Positions 1 to 10,276 of a stretch of 64,000 nt of DNA are shown piece after piece. The notes beneath the pieces were generated by a model. The model had not been told where the DNA came from, made no database searches, and saw only the letters and a program-made list of their open reading frames with translations. Origin of the DNA: Anaerobacillus alkaliphilus (lineage in GTDB: Bacteria > Bacillota > Bacilli > Bacillales > Anaerobacillaceae); NCBI RefSeq assembly GCF_004116265.1, contig NZ_QOUX01000046.1, forward strand, positions 372,001 to 436,000, read 5' to 3'. Position 1 is the first letter of the stretch; every line of letters begins with the position of its first letter. Both the position numbers and the translations under genes were made by a program.

Positions 1-560
1 CCAACTGAAAGATCTGAACCGGATAAAACTGCCTCTGTTTTTTGTACTGGCACGGATTCACCAGTTAACGCACTTTCTTCAATTCTTAGTCCTTTCGCTT
101 CGATAATACGAATATCTGCGCCAATTCGATCTCCGCTAGTGAATTTGACAATGTCCCCTACAACGACCTCGATCGATGGGACTTTTGTCCATTCACCCTT
201 ACGGAGGACTGTCATCTGTGGTGCCGAAAGTTCTTTTAATGCAGCCAATGATTTTTCTGCTTTTCGCTCCTGAATAAAGCCAAGGACCCCATTTAATAAG
301 ACAATCAGTATGATGGTAATCGCATCGATGTATTCCCCTAACAAACCCGATATTAATGTTGCTACGAGCAAAACAATAACCATAAAGTCTTTAAATTGCG
401 CTAAAAACAAGAAAATAGCTGGTACCTTTTCGCCTTCATCCAGCTTATTGTAACCAAATTGCTTTAACCTTTTATTAGCTTCTTCTTCAGTTAAACCATT
501 CGAAAAATGCGATCGGGTCATTTGTTCAACATCTTTTATTTCGCGTTCGTACCACTTCAT
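1..560 (-). CDS. yloB: P-type Ca2+-transporting ATPase, N-terminal part (cut by window edge)
   Basis: About 186 N-terminal residues are visible and the rest lies beyond base 1. The protein begins MKWYEREIKDVEQ, followed by a cation-ATPase N-terminal domain, a hydrophobic pair of membrane segments (about residues 48-90) and the actuator domain ending in ALTGESVPVQ, where TGES is the dephosphorylation loop of P-type ATPases. The catalytic DKTGT site is not in the window. The N-terminus resembles SERCA-like bacterial calcium pumps, and the position divergent from rqcH (yloA) matches yloB of B. subtilis, which moves Ca2+ across the membrane and affects germinating spores. The calcium assignment rests on synteny and N-terminal similarity; another divalent cation is possible. 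Confidence 0.85.
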   Translation of the reverse strand, partial: MKWYEREIKDVEQMTRSHFSNGLTEEEANKRLKQFGYNKLDEGEKVPAIFLFLAQFKDFMVIVLLVATLISGLLGEYIDAITIILIVLLNGVLGFIQERKAEKSLAALKELSAPQMTVLRKGEWTKVPSIEVVVGDIVKFTSGDRIGADIRIIEAKGLRIEESALTGESVPVQKTEAVLSGSDLSV

Positions 561-641
561 ATCAACACCTCACATTTATATCATTTAGACGACCTGCCTT
601 GTCCTTTACAAACTATCTTTATTCAGGCACGTCCAAAAAAA

Positions 642-650
642 TGCTATACT
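642..650 (+). promoter_or_regulatory. Probable extended -10 promoter for rqcH
   Basis: TGC followed by TATACT forms an extended -10 element about 97 bases before the rqcH start. The -35 region 17 bases upstream (TTCAGG) is poor, which fits an extended -10 promoter. This is inferred from motif only. Confidence 0.5.
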
Positions 651-746
651 GTTAAGTGAATTGGAAAAATCATTCTAATTTTGCTACTTCAAGAAAAAAG
701 GTTATAATTTCTAGGGTAATACCTATGGTAATGGAGTGAAGAAGAT

Positions 747-2456
747 ATGTCTTTTGACGGCACAGTAATGAGAGCAGTAGTAACTGAACTTAATCAAACG
801 CTCCTTTCGGGGAGAATTACAAAAATATATCAACCTTTTAAAACAGAACTACTATTTACAGTTCGAGCAAACGGAGCAAACCACCAGTTGCTATTGTCTG
901 CTAACCCTAGTTTTGCAAGAATGCATTTAACAAATGAAAAAGTTGATAACCCTGCTGAACCGCCAATGTTTTGTATGCTATTAAGAAAGCATCTTGAAGG
1001 TGGAATTATTGAAGGAATTGAACAGTTAGAATTAGAAAGAATTGTAAAAATTAATATTAAAGGTAGAAATGAACTAGGTGATGTTAGCTATAAAAAATTA
1101 ATGGTTGAAATTATGGGGCGCCACAGTAACATCGTTTTACTTGATGAAAAAGGTGATAAAATTCTTGATAGTATTAAGCATTTATCCCCAGGAGTTAATA
1201 GCTATCGAACCATTTTACCTGGGCAAACATACAAACTCCCACCAGAGCAAGAAAAGCTAAATCCACTATCAATTGATAAAGAAACGTTTATCAAAAAAAT
1301 GGACTTTAATTCTGGAAAACTTGATAGCCAGATGTTGCAGCAATTTTCTGGATTGTCGCCACAACTAACAAAAGAAATTCTTTATAAAGCTAAGCTACCA
1401 AATCGAGAAACTCTTACAAACGCTTTCCTTGAAGTTATTGATGAGATTAATTTAGGACATTTTAAGCCACAAATAACAACGACAACCAACAAAGAACATT
1501 TCTCAATTATTGAACTTAGCCACTTAAATGGAACGAGTCGAATGTTCGATTCTGTTAGTGAGATGTTAAATCACTTTTATTTTGGAAAAGCTGAGCGAGA
1601 TCGTGTTCACCAACAAGCAAACGATCTTGAAAAATTTCTAAAAAATGAATTCCAAAAAAATAAATCGAAAATTAAAAAGCTTGAGCAAACGTTAGTAGAT
1701 GCTGAGGCAGCTTCAAAATATCGAAAACTTGGTGAATTGCTTACTGCATATCTACATCAAATAAAAAAAGGGCAAAAAGAGGTCGAAGTCATCGATTTCT
1801 ATGATGAAGAAGGAAAAATGGTTAGTATTCCTCTTGATCCGTTAAAATCGCCTTCAGACAATGCCCAAAGTTATTTTAAACGATATAACAAAGCAAAAAA
1901 TTCACTTGAAATTGTCAAAGCACAAATTGAGATCGCACAACAAGAGCTTATCTATTTGGAATCAATCCTTGGTCAAATGGAGTCAGCTGCACCAAGGGAT
2001 ATCGCTGAAATTAGAGAAGAATTAATCGAGGGTGGCTACATCCGCAACCGCAACAAAAAACAAGTAAAAAAGAAAAAAGAAACGAAGCCGTTTCTCGAAG
2101 AATATAAATCTTCAACTGGTGTTGAAATCCTCGTTGGAAAAAACAATAAACAAAATGAGTATTTAACAAATCGTCTGGCAAGGCAATCTGAGACATGGTT
2201 ACATACAAAAGACATTCCTGGCTCACATGTAGTAATCCGAAGCTCTAACATTGATGAAACAACCTTAGTAGAGGCCGCACAACTGGCAGCCTACTTTAGT
2301 AAAGCCAAACACTCAAGCTCCGTACCCGTTGACTACACGTTAATTAAGCACGTGAAAAAACCAAGCGGTTCAAAACCAGGCTATGTCATCTATGACAATC
2401 AAACGACAGTATACGTAACACCAGCTGAAGATGTTGTGAAGAAGCTTAGGAAGTAA
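747..2456 (+). CDS. rqcH: Ribosome quality control factor RqcH (NFACT family, YloA)
   Basis: RqcH binds the peptidyl-tRNA-blocked 50S subunit and recruits Ala-tRNA to add a C-terminal alanine tail that marks the stalled peptide for proteolysis. At 569 residues it has family length: NFACT-N (about 1-230), a helix-hairpin-helix region, a long charged coiled coil (about 285-430) and a C-terminal NFACT-R domain with the WLHTKDIPGSHVVIR stretch (about 492-506). A Shine-Dalgarno GGAG precedes the ATG. The DR motif of the NFACT-N domain reads E97-R98 here instead of D-R. It stands alone on the plus strand, divergent from yloB. Older annotations call this family fibronectin-binding protein. Confidence 0.95.
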   Translation: MSFDGTVMRAVVTELNQTLLSGRITKIYQPFKTELLFTVRANGANHQLLLSANPSFARMHLTNEKVDNPAEPPMFCMLLRKHLEGGIIEGIEQLELERIVKINIKGRNELGDVSYKKLMVEIMGRHSNIVLLDEKGDKILDSIKHLSPGVNSYRTILPGQTYKLPPEQEKLNPLSIDKETFIKKMDFNSGKLDSQMLQQFSGLSPQLTKEILYKAKLPNRETLTNAFLEVIDEINLGHFKPQITTTTNKEHFSIIELSHLNGTSRMFDSVSEMLNHFYFGKAERDRVHQQANDLEKFLKNEFQKNKSKIKKLEQTLVDAEAASKYRKLGELLTAYLHQIKKGQKEVEVIDFYDEEGKMVSIPLDPLKSPSDNAQSYFKRYNKAKNSLEIVKAQIEIAQQELIYLESILGQMESAAPRDIAEIREELIEGGYIRNRNKKQVKKKKETKPFLEEYKSSTGVEILVGKNNKQNEYLTNRLARQSETWLHTKDIPGSHVVIRSSNIDETTLVEAAQLAAYFSKAKHSSSVPVDYTLIKHVKKPSGSKPGYVIYDNQTTVYVTPAEDVVKKLRK

Positions 2457-2461
2457 TTTAT

Positions 2462-2631
2462 GAATTATGAATTATGGATTATGAATTATGAATTATGAAT
2501 TATGGATTATGAATTATGAATTATGAATTATGAATTATGAATTATGAATTATGAATTATGAATTATGAATTATGAATTATGAATTATGAATTATGAATTA
2601 TGAATTATGAATTATGAATTATGAATTATGA
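2462..2631. repeat. Tandem 7-bp repeat GAATTAT, about 24 copies
   Basis: Direct reading shows an uninterrupted array of GAATTAT units starting six bases after the rqcH stop codon. The third and seventh units read GGATTAT; the later units are identical. The array runs into the hairpin at 2632-2669. Related AT-rich heptads occur at 26961-27060 and 39722-39814. Confidence 0.97.
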
Positions 2632-2669
2632 AAAGGGAACGTGCTTATTTGTTATAAGCCGTTCCCTTT
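2632..2669. terminator. Intrinsic terminator between rqcH and the ABC exporter
   Basis: AAAGGGAACG pairs with CGTTCCCTTT, and inside it GCTTAT pairs with ATAAGC around a TTGTT loop. The stem lies between convergent genes and could end both transcripts, although neither side has a long pure T-run. Confidence 0.7.
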
Positions 2670-2723
2670 ACTATCATTTGGTTTTTAATTCAACATTCAA
2701 AATTGACAATTGACAATTAGAAC

Positions 2724-4538
2724 TTATCCCGCATCCAGCACTTTAAACTGTGCTTTAACAAGCTTATAGTATTCTCCTTGTTGGGCCATAAGTTCATCAT
2801 GATTTCCTGTCTCTAAGATATTGCCGTGTTCCAATACAATAATATTATCTGCTTCGCGTATGGTAGACAATCGATGAGCAATCATTATTGAGGTACGGTC
2901 TTTTAAGAGAGTGCGTAATGCTTCTTGGATGACTTGCTCTGTTTCCGTATCAATACTTGCCGTTGCTTCATCTAAGATCAAGATTTGAGGATTAGCAAGC
3001 AACGCTCTTGCGAACGATAATAACTGTCGTTGGCCTACTGATAAAATATTTCCTCGTTCCTCTACTTCAGTTAAGTATCCAGCTTTTAATTGTTCAATAA
3101 ATTTATGAGCACCTACTGTTTCACATGCTTTTATTACTTCTTCGTCACTAGCATCAGGTTTCCCAAATCGAACATTATCCATAATCGTTCCAGAAAAAAT
3201 AAATGTTTCTTGAAGTACTGTGCTTACACGTTGTCTTAAGCTCTCAAGCTTGATTTCTTTTAGATCATGCCCATCAATTTTGACAGTACCACTTGTTGGA
3301 TCATAGAACCTTGCAATAAGGTTTACAATTGTTGTCTTACCAGATCCAGTGTGACCAACTAAGGCAACTGTTTGCCCAGCTTCTATTTTTAAATTAATTT
3401 CATTTAACGCTGTCCGTTTGTCATCATAAGAAAAGCGGACATTTTCAAAAGCAATTTCTCCCTTGAGGTTTGGTAACGCTATTGCTTTACTACTTTCTTT
3501 CACTGAAGGTTTTTCATCTAGAAACTCAAAAATTCGTTCAGAAGAAGCCATCCCAACTAAAAGTTGATTATACACCTGGCCAAGACGTGAGATCGGTTCC
3601 CAAAACATCCCTAAATAAAAAGCGAAGGAGACGAATGTTCCGATATCAATCGTATTGCTTTGAATAAGTGTTACCCCGTACCAAATTAAAATAGCTGTAC
3701 CAATCGCATTCGACATTTCGACAAAAGGACGAAACATTGCGTTCTTTTGTGTCGCATCACGCCAAGCGAGAAAATTATCCTGGTTCATTTCTTTAAAAAA
3801 GCTAATATTTTCTTGTTCTTGAGTATACGATTGTGTTACACGAATTCCTTGAATACTTTCATTTAAATGTGAATTAATCTGTGATTGCTTTAAGCGAACT
3901 AATTGCCAAGAACGCCTAATTCGGCGACGTAACCCAGTCGAAATTAGAAACATTAAAGGTAAAATAATCATGACTGCCAACGTTAACTGTGGGCTTAAGA
4001 AAAACAAAATGACAATAATCCCAACAAGCATCAGTAGGTCCATCAGTAAGTTAATAACACCATTTGTAAATAAATCCTGTAATGAGTTTACATCATTTGT
4101 GATCCTAACTAGGATTGATCCTGCTGAACGCTTATCAAAAAATTTATGTGACAAGCGTTGAATATGTTTAAATAGGCTTTGACGTAAGTCAAAAATAACA
4201 TATTGTCCAAGTTTATTCATCCAGCGAATACGCCAGGTATTGGCTACCCATGAGATAATATAGAGAGCGGCAATCAAAATAACGATATTCCTTAAAGCCC
4301 CCCCATCCCCATCATAAATAACATTATTTAAGGCATAAACCCCAATTAAAATTGGTGTTATAAGACGTATTGCAGTGGAAACAAGCATCGCTATAATGGA
4401 TAAAGGAAGTAAATTTTTTGAGTATGGCTTGATATAGCTAAATAATCGTAACATTTGTTTCCAGTTAAATGGTTTCTCAATGACTGAATCTACTGCATAA
4501 TGAAATCGATTATTACGGGCTTTCTTTTCTTTCATCAT
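2724..4538 (-). CDS. ABC exporter half-transporter, catalytically complete subunit
   Basis: A 604-residue half transporter with an N-terminal six-helix exporter membrane domain (about 45-330) and a C-terminal ATPase. Walker A is GHTGSGKTT (about 395-403), the signature is LSVGQRQ and Walker B is ILILDEATASID with the catalytic glutamate present. Its start overlaps the stop of the upstream half transporter by 4 bases (ATGA), so the two are made together and probably form a heterodimer of the BmrCD/YfiBC/LmrCD multidrug type. This is the consensus-site partner. The substrate is unknown; lipids, drugs or peptides are all possible. It is the last gene of its transcript. Confidence 0.9.
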   Translation of the reverse strand: MMKEKKARNNRFHYAVDSVIEKPFNWKQMLRLFSYIKPYSKNLLPLSIIAMLVSTAIRLITPILIGVYALNNVIYDGDGGALRNIVILIAALYIISWVANTWRIRWMNKLGQYVIFDLRQSLFKHIQRLSHKFFDKRSAGSILVRITNDVNSLQDLFTNGVINLLMDLLMLVGIIVILFFLSPQLTLAVMIILPLMFLISTGLRRRIRRSWQLVRLKQSQINSHLNESIQGIRVTQSYTQEQENISFFKEMNQDNFLAWRDATQKNAMFRPFVEMSNAIGTAILIWYGVTLIQSNTIDIGTFVSFAFYLGMFWEPISRLGQVYNQLLVGMASSERIFEFLDEKPSVKESSKAIALPNLKGEIAFENVRFSYDDKRTALNEINLKIEAGQTVALVGHTGSGKTTIVNLIARFYDPTSGTVKIDGHDLKEIKLESLRQRVSTVLQETFIFSGTIMDNVRFGKPDASDEEVIKACETVGAHKFIEQLKAGYLTEVEERGNILSVGQRQLLSFARALLANPQILILDEATASIDTETEQVIQEALRTLLKDRTSIMIAHRLSTIREADNIIVLEHGNILETGNHDELMAQQGEYYKLVKAQFKVLDAG

Positions 4539-6304
4539 ATAATCACCTTCTTGCTTTCTACCTCGACTAAAGTTTCACGATCTTTAAATTGGATATCGTA
4601 AATACGTCGATATAATCCTGTTTTGTTCACTAATAGCTCTTCATGCGTTCCTCGTTCTCTAACTTCTCCATCTTCTAACACTAGAATTTCATCTGCGTGC
4701 ATTAATGAAGAGATCCGATGAGCAATGATAAACGTTGTCCGTCCCTTCATCACTTCTTGAAAAGCGGCTTGTATTTTTGCTTCTGTCTCCATATCTACAG
4801 CACTCGTAGCGTCATCTAATATAAGAATACTAGGATTAATCAAAATTGATCTGGCAATCGCAATTCTTTGCTTTTGTCCTCCTGAAAGGCCCATTCCACG
4901 CTCCCCTAGAATTGTGTCATACCCATCAGGGAGTTCCATAATAAACTCATGAGCATCTGAACGCTTAGCTGCATCTTGAATTTGCTCTAACGTTGCTTCG
5001 GGAAAACCGTAAGAAATGTTATCGCGGATGGAACACGAAAATAAAAATGACTCTTGTAGTACAACTCCGATATTTTTTCGTAATGATTGAATTGAGTATT
5101 CACTTATATCTCGACCGTCAATTAAAATCTCGCCATGATTTGGTTCATAGAAGCGAGAAATCAATTGGGTAATCGTAGTCTTACCTGCACCAGTTGCACC
5201 AATTAAACCAATAACCCTTCCTACTGGTGCATCAAAGCTAATATCTTTAAGAGCTTCTCCGTCTTCTGTGCCATAACTATGTGTTACATGACGAAATTGA
5301 ACATGACCTTGTAATTCCTCTACAGTTATAGCCTTTTCAGTATCTTTAATATCTTCATTTTCATCAAGTATTTCAACAAGTCGTTCTCCTGATGCCTTTG
5401 ACTGAGAAAATGTATTAATGATAAACCCTAAATTCATAAGCGGTCCAATAATATACCAAACTAAACTAAAGAATGCGACAAGCTCCCCTGGTGCTAATTG
5501 ATTATTAATAACCATGAAACCACCAAATCCTAAAAGCATCACGACGCAAATTTGTCCAATAAGCTCCATTAATGGAAAGTAACGCGCCCAAATATTTGAG
5601 GTTAAAATGTAATTATCTTTATAATCACCATTGTTATTAACAAACTTATCAATCTCGTAATCTTCTCTTGAGAGTGATTTTACTGTGTTCATACCACTGA
5701 TATTTTCTTGAACCTTTGTAGTAAGCCTTGCAAAGGATTTCCTTATTCCTTTAAATGCAGGGTGAACTTCTTTATCAAAACGATAAACGACTACAATTAA
5801 AAAAGGCATTGCTGCAAGAGTAAGTAATGCAAGTGGAACACTAAAATATAACATAATTCCTAAACTAAGCCCTACTAATAAAATTAAATTCAAAGCCTGA
5901 GCAAAACCAAATGATAAGAAGAAGCGGAAGCCCTCCACATCAGCGGTAAGCCTCGACATGAGGTCACCTGTTTTGGCATTGTCATAATAACGGAAAGGTA
6001 AATACTGTAGTTTTTTGTACAATGAATTACGTAACTCGTAAACCGTTTTAATTCCAAATAAGTCCCCAAAAAACTGATGGTAGTAGGTTGCAATTCCTTT
6101 GATTACCATAATACCTATAAATCCTAAGGCAACATAAGGAACTAAGTTGTAATTTCCAGCTAAGATTACATCATCTATCGTGACCTTAAGGATTACTGGA
6201 TAGACTACAGTAATTGCTGTTACAAAAAATAAAAATAAAATAGAACCCAAAAAGTACTTTTTGTACGGCCAATAAAATTGTTTAAGCCTAAGAAACGTTT
6301 TCAT
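4535..6304 (-). CDS. ABC exporter half-transporter, degenerate-site subunit
   Basis: A 589-residue half transporter: exporter membrane domain (about 20-310), then an ATPase with Walker A GATGAGKTT, signature LSGGQKQR and Walker B ILILDDATSAVD. The residue after the Walker B aspartate is Asp where active ATPases have the catalytic Glu, the pattern of the degenerate subunit in heterodimeric exporters such as BmrC. The start at 6304 (MKTFLRLKQF) is chosen because GGAGG lies six bases before it; a longer in-frame reading to 6331 would put that GGAGG inside the gene. First gene of a two-gene operon with the downstream half transporter. Confidence 0.9.
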   Translation of the reverse strand: MKTFLRLKQFYWPYKKYFLGSILFLFFVTAITVVYPVILKVTIDDVILAGNYNLVPYVALGFIGIMVIKGIATYYHQFFGDLFGIKTVYELRNSLYKKLQYLPFRYYDNAKTGDLMSRLTADVEGFRFFLSFGFAQALNLILLVGLSLGIMLYFSVPLALLTLAAMPFLIVVVYRFDKEVHPAFKGIRKSFARLTTKVQENISGMNTVKSLSREDYEIDKFVNNNGDYKDNYILTSNIWARYFPLMELIGQICVVMLLGFGGFMVINNQLAPGELVAFFSLVWYIIGPLMNLGFIINTFSQSKASGERLVEILDENEDIKDTEKAITVEELQGHVQFRHVTHSYGTEDGEALKDISFDAPVGRVIGLIGATGAGKTTITQLISRFYEPNHGEILIDGRDISEYSIQSLRKNIGVVLQESFLFSCSIRDNISYGFPEATLEQIQDAAKRSDAHEFIMELPDGYDTILGERGMGLSGGQKQRIAIARSILINPSILILDDATSAVDMETEAKIQAAFQEVMKGRTTFIIAHRISSLMHADEILVLEDGEVRERGTHEELLVNKTGLYRRIYDIQFKDRETLVEVESKKVII

Positions 6305-6514
6305 GTTAAACCTCCAATATAGATGAACCATCTAAAATAGTAAGAAAATTTTTTAAAGTGCAAAAATGTAATAGGTAATCTATAATATATCGGTTTCCGA
6401 AATAATTTTCTACCCTTAAATTTCCTAGTTTCTTGGCTTTATTGTCGAAAATAATCCAATTGTCTTCATTTCTCTCCTATTTAGTAACGAATCCTCTTTT
6501 TTTAAGAGTTAAAT

Positions 6515-6547
6515 AAAAAACTAGTCCCACCTATCGAGACTAGTTTT
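6515..6547 (-). terminator. Intrinsic terminator after the methyltransferase gene
   Basis: On the minus strand AAACTAGTC pairs with GACTAGTTT and is followed by TTTTTTATTT. It lies just after the stop at 6550 and separates the methyltransferase from the ABC exporter operon. Confidence 0.85.
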
Positions 6548-6549
6548 GT

Positions 6550-7206
6550 TTAGAATTTTGCAATTGTAATAATGGCTAAATCATCTAAAACGTTAATGTT
6601 GCGTACCACTTTTGCACCTTCATCAGTAAAATAAGCTGTGAGTTGCTCTGTTGAATAACGATGTCTACTTGTAGAGATCGTTGACCATTGTAACAGTGTT
6701 TTCTCTTCGAAGCCTGAAAGATTATGGTCTATGCAATAGCGTGAAGCTTCTTGCTGATTCATTTTTATTGATGGATTTAACATGGCAATTATACCGTTTT
6801 CCTTAATAACCCTAAGGATTTCCTCCATAGCAACGGTAGGTTCAGGAAGTAAAAATAACACGCATGTTGAAAGAACAATATCAAACTGGTTGTTAGGGAA
6901 TGGCAACTCGTATGCATCTCCAACTAGAAACGTTCCTTTGTGTCCTAATTCATGAAAAAGAAAGGTTTGAGTAGATGCTTTTATCATTTCTGAAGATAAG
7001 TCTATGCCTGTCACATGCATTGATTCTTTGGCTCCTCTTAGTAAGAGTCGACCTGTCCCGCATCCGACATCTAAGACACTCTTACCTACCCAGCTTCCTG
7101 TAGCGTCCTTAAGTAAATTATGAACTCCACTAAGCCAACTTGTCTGCGCCATTCCATCAAAAAAACGAACAAGATTGTTAAAATCCTCACCTTGCATTTT
7201 CTTCAT
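6550..7206 (-). CDS. Class I SAM-dependent methyltransferase (UbiE/Methyltransf_11 type)
   Basis: A 218-residue enzyme with the class I fold: SAM-binding motif I VLDVGCGTGRLL (about 41-52), the acidic motif II region GIDLSSEMI, then a post-I VGDAYELPFPNNQFDIVLS segment typical of UbiE-like small-molecule methyltransferases. The substrate cannot be told from sequence. ATG at 7206 is preferred over a TTG one codon upstream because the AGGAGG site is better spaced. It lies 46 bases after pyrE with only a hairpin lacking a T-run between them, so some read-through from the pyr operon is possible. It is not part of the B. subtilis pyr region. Confidence 0.85.
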   Translation of the reverse strand: MKKMQGEDFNNLVRFFDGMAQTSWLSGVHNLLKDATGSWVGKSVLDVGCGTGRLLLRGAKESMHVTGIDLSSEMIKASTQTFLFHELGHKGTFLVGDAYELPFPNNQFDIVLSTCVLFLLPEPTVAMEEILRVIKENGIIAMLNPSIKMNQQEASRYCIDHNLSGFEEKTLLQWSTISTSRHRYSTEQLTAYFTDEGAKVVRNINVLDDLAIITIAKF

Positions 7207-7218
7207 CAATCTAACCTC

Positions 7219-7242
7219 CTGTATGAGAGTTCCTTCATACAG
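7219..7242 (-). other. Hairpin between pyrE and the methyltransferase gene
   Basis: CTGTATGA and TCATACAG form an 8-bp perfect stem with an 8-base loop. There is no T-run, and on the minus strand the stem ends right at the AGGAGG of the next gene, so it may mark the 3' end of pyr mRNA or affect ribosome access. Confidence 0.6.
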
Positions 7243-7252
7243 AGTTTAGCCA

Positions 7253-7878
7253 TTATGAAAGCCAATCTAATGATGAAGGGTTATCACGCCATTTTTTTAA
7301 TTTTGCAAGGTCCTCTTGATTAATTAACTCGTTTTCATTCGCTACATCAATAAGTGTCAAATAATCTGTAATTGTATAATAGCTCAGTCCTGCTTCAGCT
7401 AGTAGTGTTTTCCCTTTTTCTAAGCCATATGTAAAAATCGCTACAACGCCTAATACATTGGCCCCAGCTGTTCTTAATGCATCTGCTGTGGTAATGACAC
7501 TTCCACCTGTTGAAATTAAATCTTCGACAATGACAACGCTTTGTCCTTCTTTAATTAGTCCTTCAATTTGGTTTCCTTTACCATGCTCTTTGGCTTTACC
7601 ACGAACATAAACCATTGGTAAATTTAAGTTATCACTAACCCAGGCTGCATGCGCAATCCCAGCTGTTGCTGTTCCTGCAATGACATCCACTTCAGGATAG
7701 TGAGTTCTGATTAGCTCTTCTAAGCCAATCGCAATTTTCCTACGTACTAAAGGATATGAAAGCGTCAAACGATTATCACAATAAATAGGTGACTTCATTC
7801 CTGATGTCCATGTAAATGGTTCATTAGGCTTTAAATGGACCGCACCGATTTCTAATAAATGATTAGCTAGTTGTTGTT

Positions 7879-7882
<4 letters not shown>
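7253..7882 (-). CDS. pyrE: Orotate phosphoribosyltransferase
   Basis: PyrE transfers the phosphoribosyl group of PRPP to orotate, giving OMP, the fifth step of UMP synthesis. The 209-residue protein has the PRPP loop [13 protein letters not shown] (about 116-128) and the conserved [17 protein letters not shown] flexible loop (about 92-108) with catalytic lysines. It starts with GTG, overlapping the pyrF stop by four bases (GTGA), so it is translationally coupled. It is the last of the ten contiguous pyrimidine genes. Length and motifs agree with the bacterial family. Confidence 0.97.

Positions 7883-10272
<2,390 letters not shown>

Positions 10273-10276
<4 letters not shown>

Noticed and set aside
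2462-2631. GAATTAT array considered as a CRISPR or an origin iteron array
   Set aside because: Units are contiguous 7-mers with no spacers and no cas genes; no replication gene is nearby. It is a simple tandem repeat.
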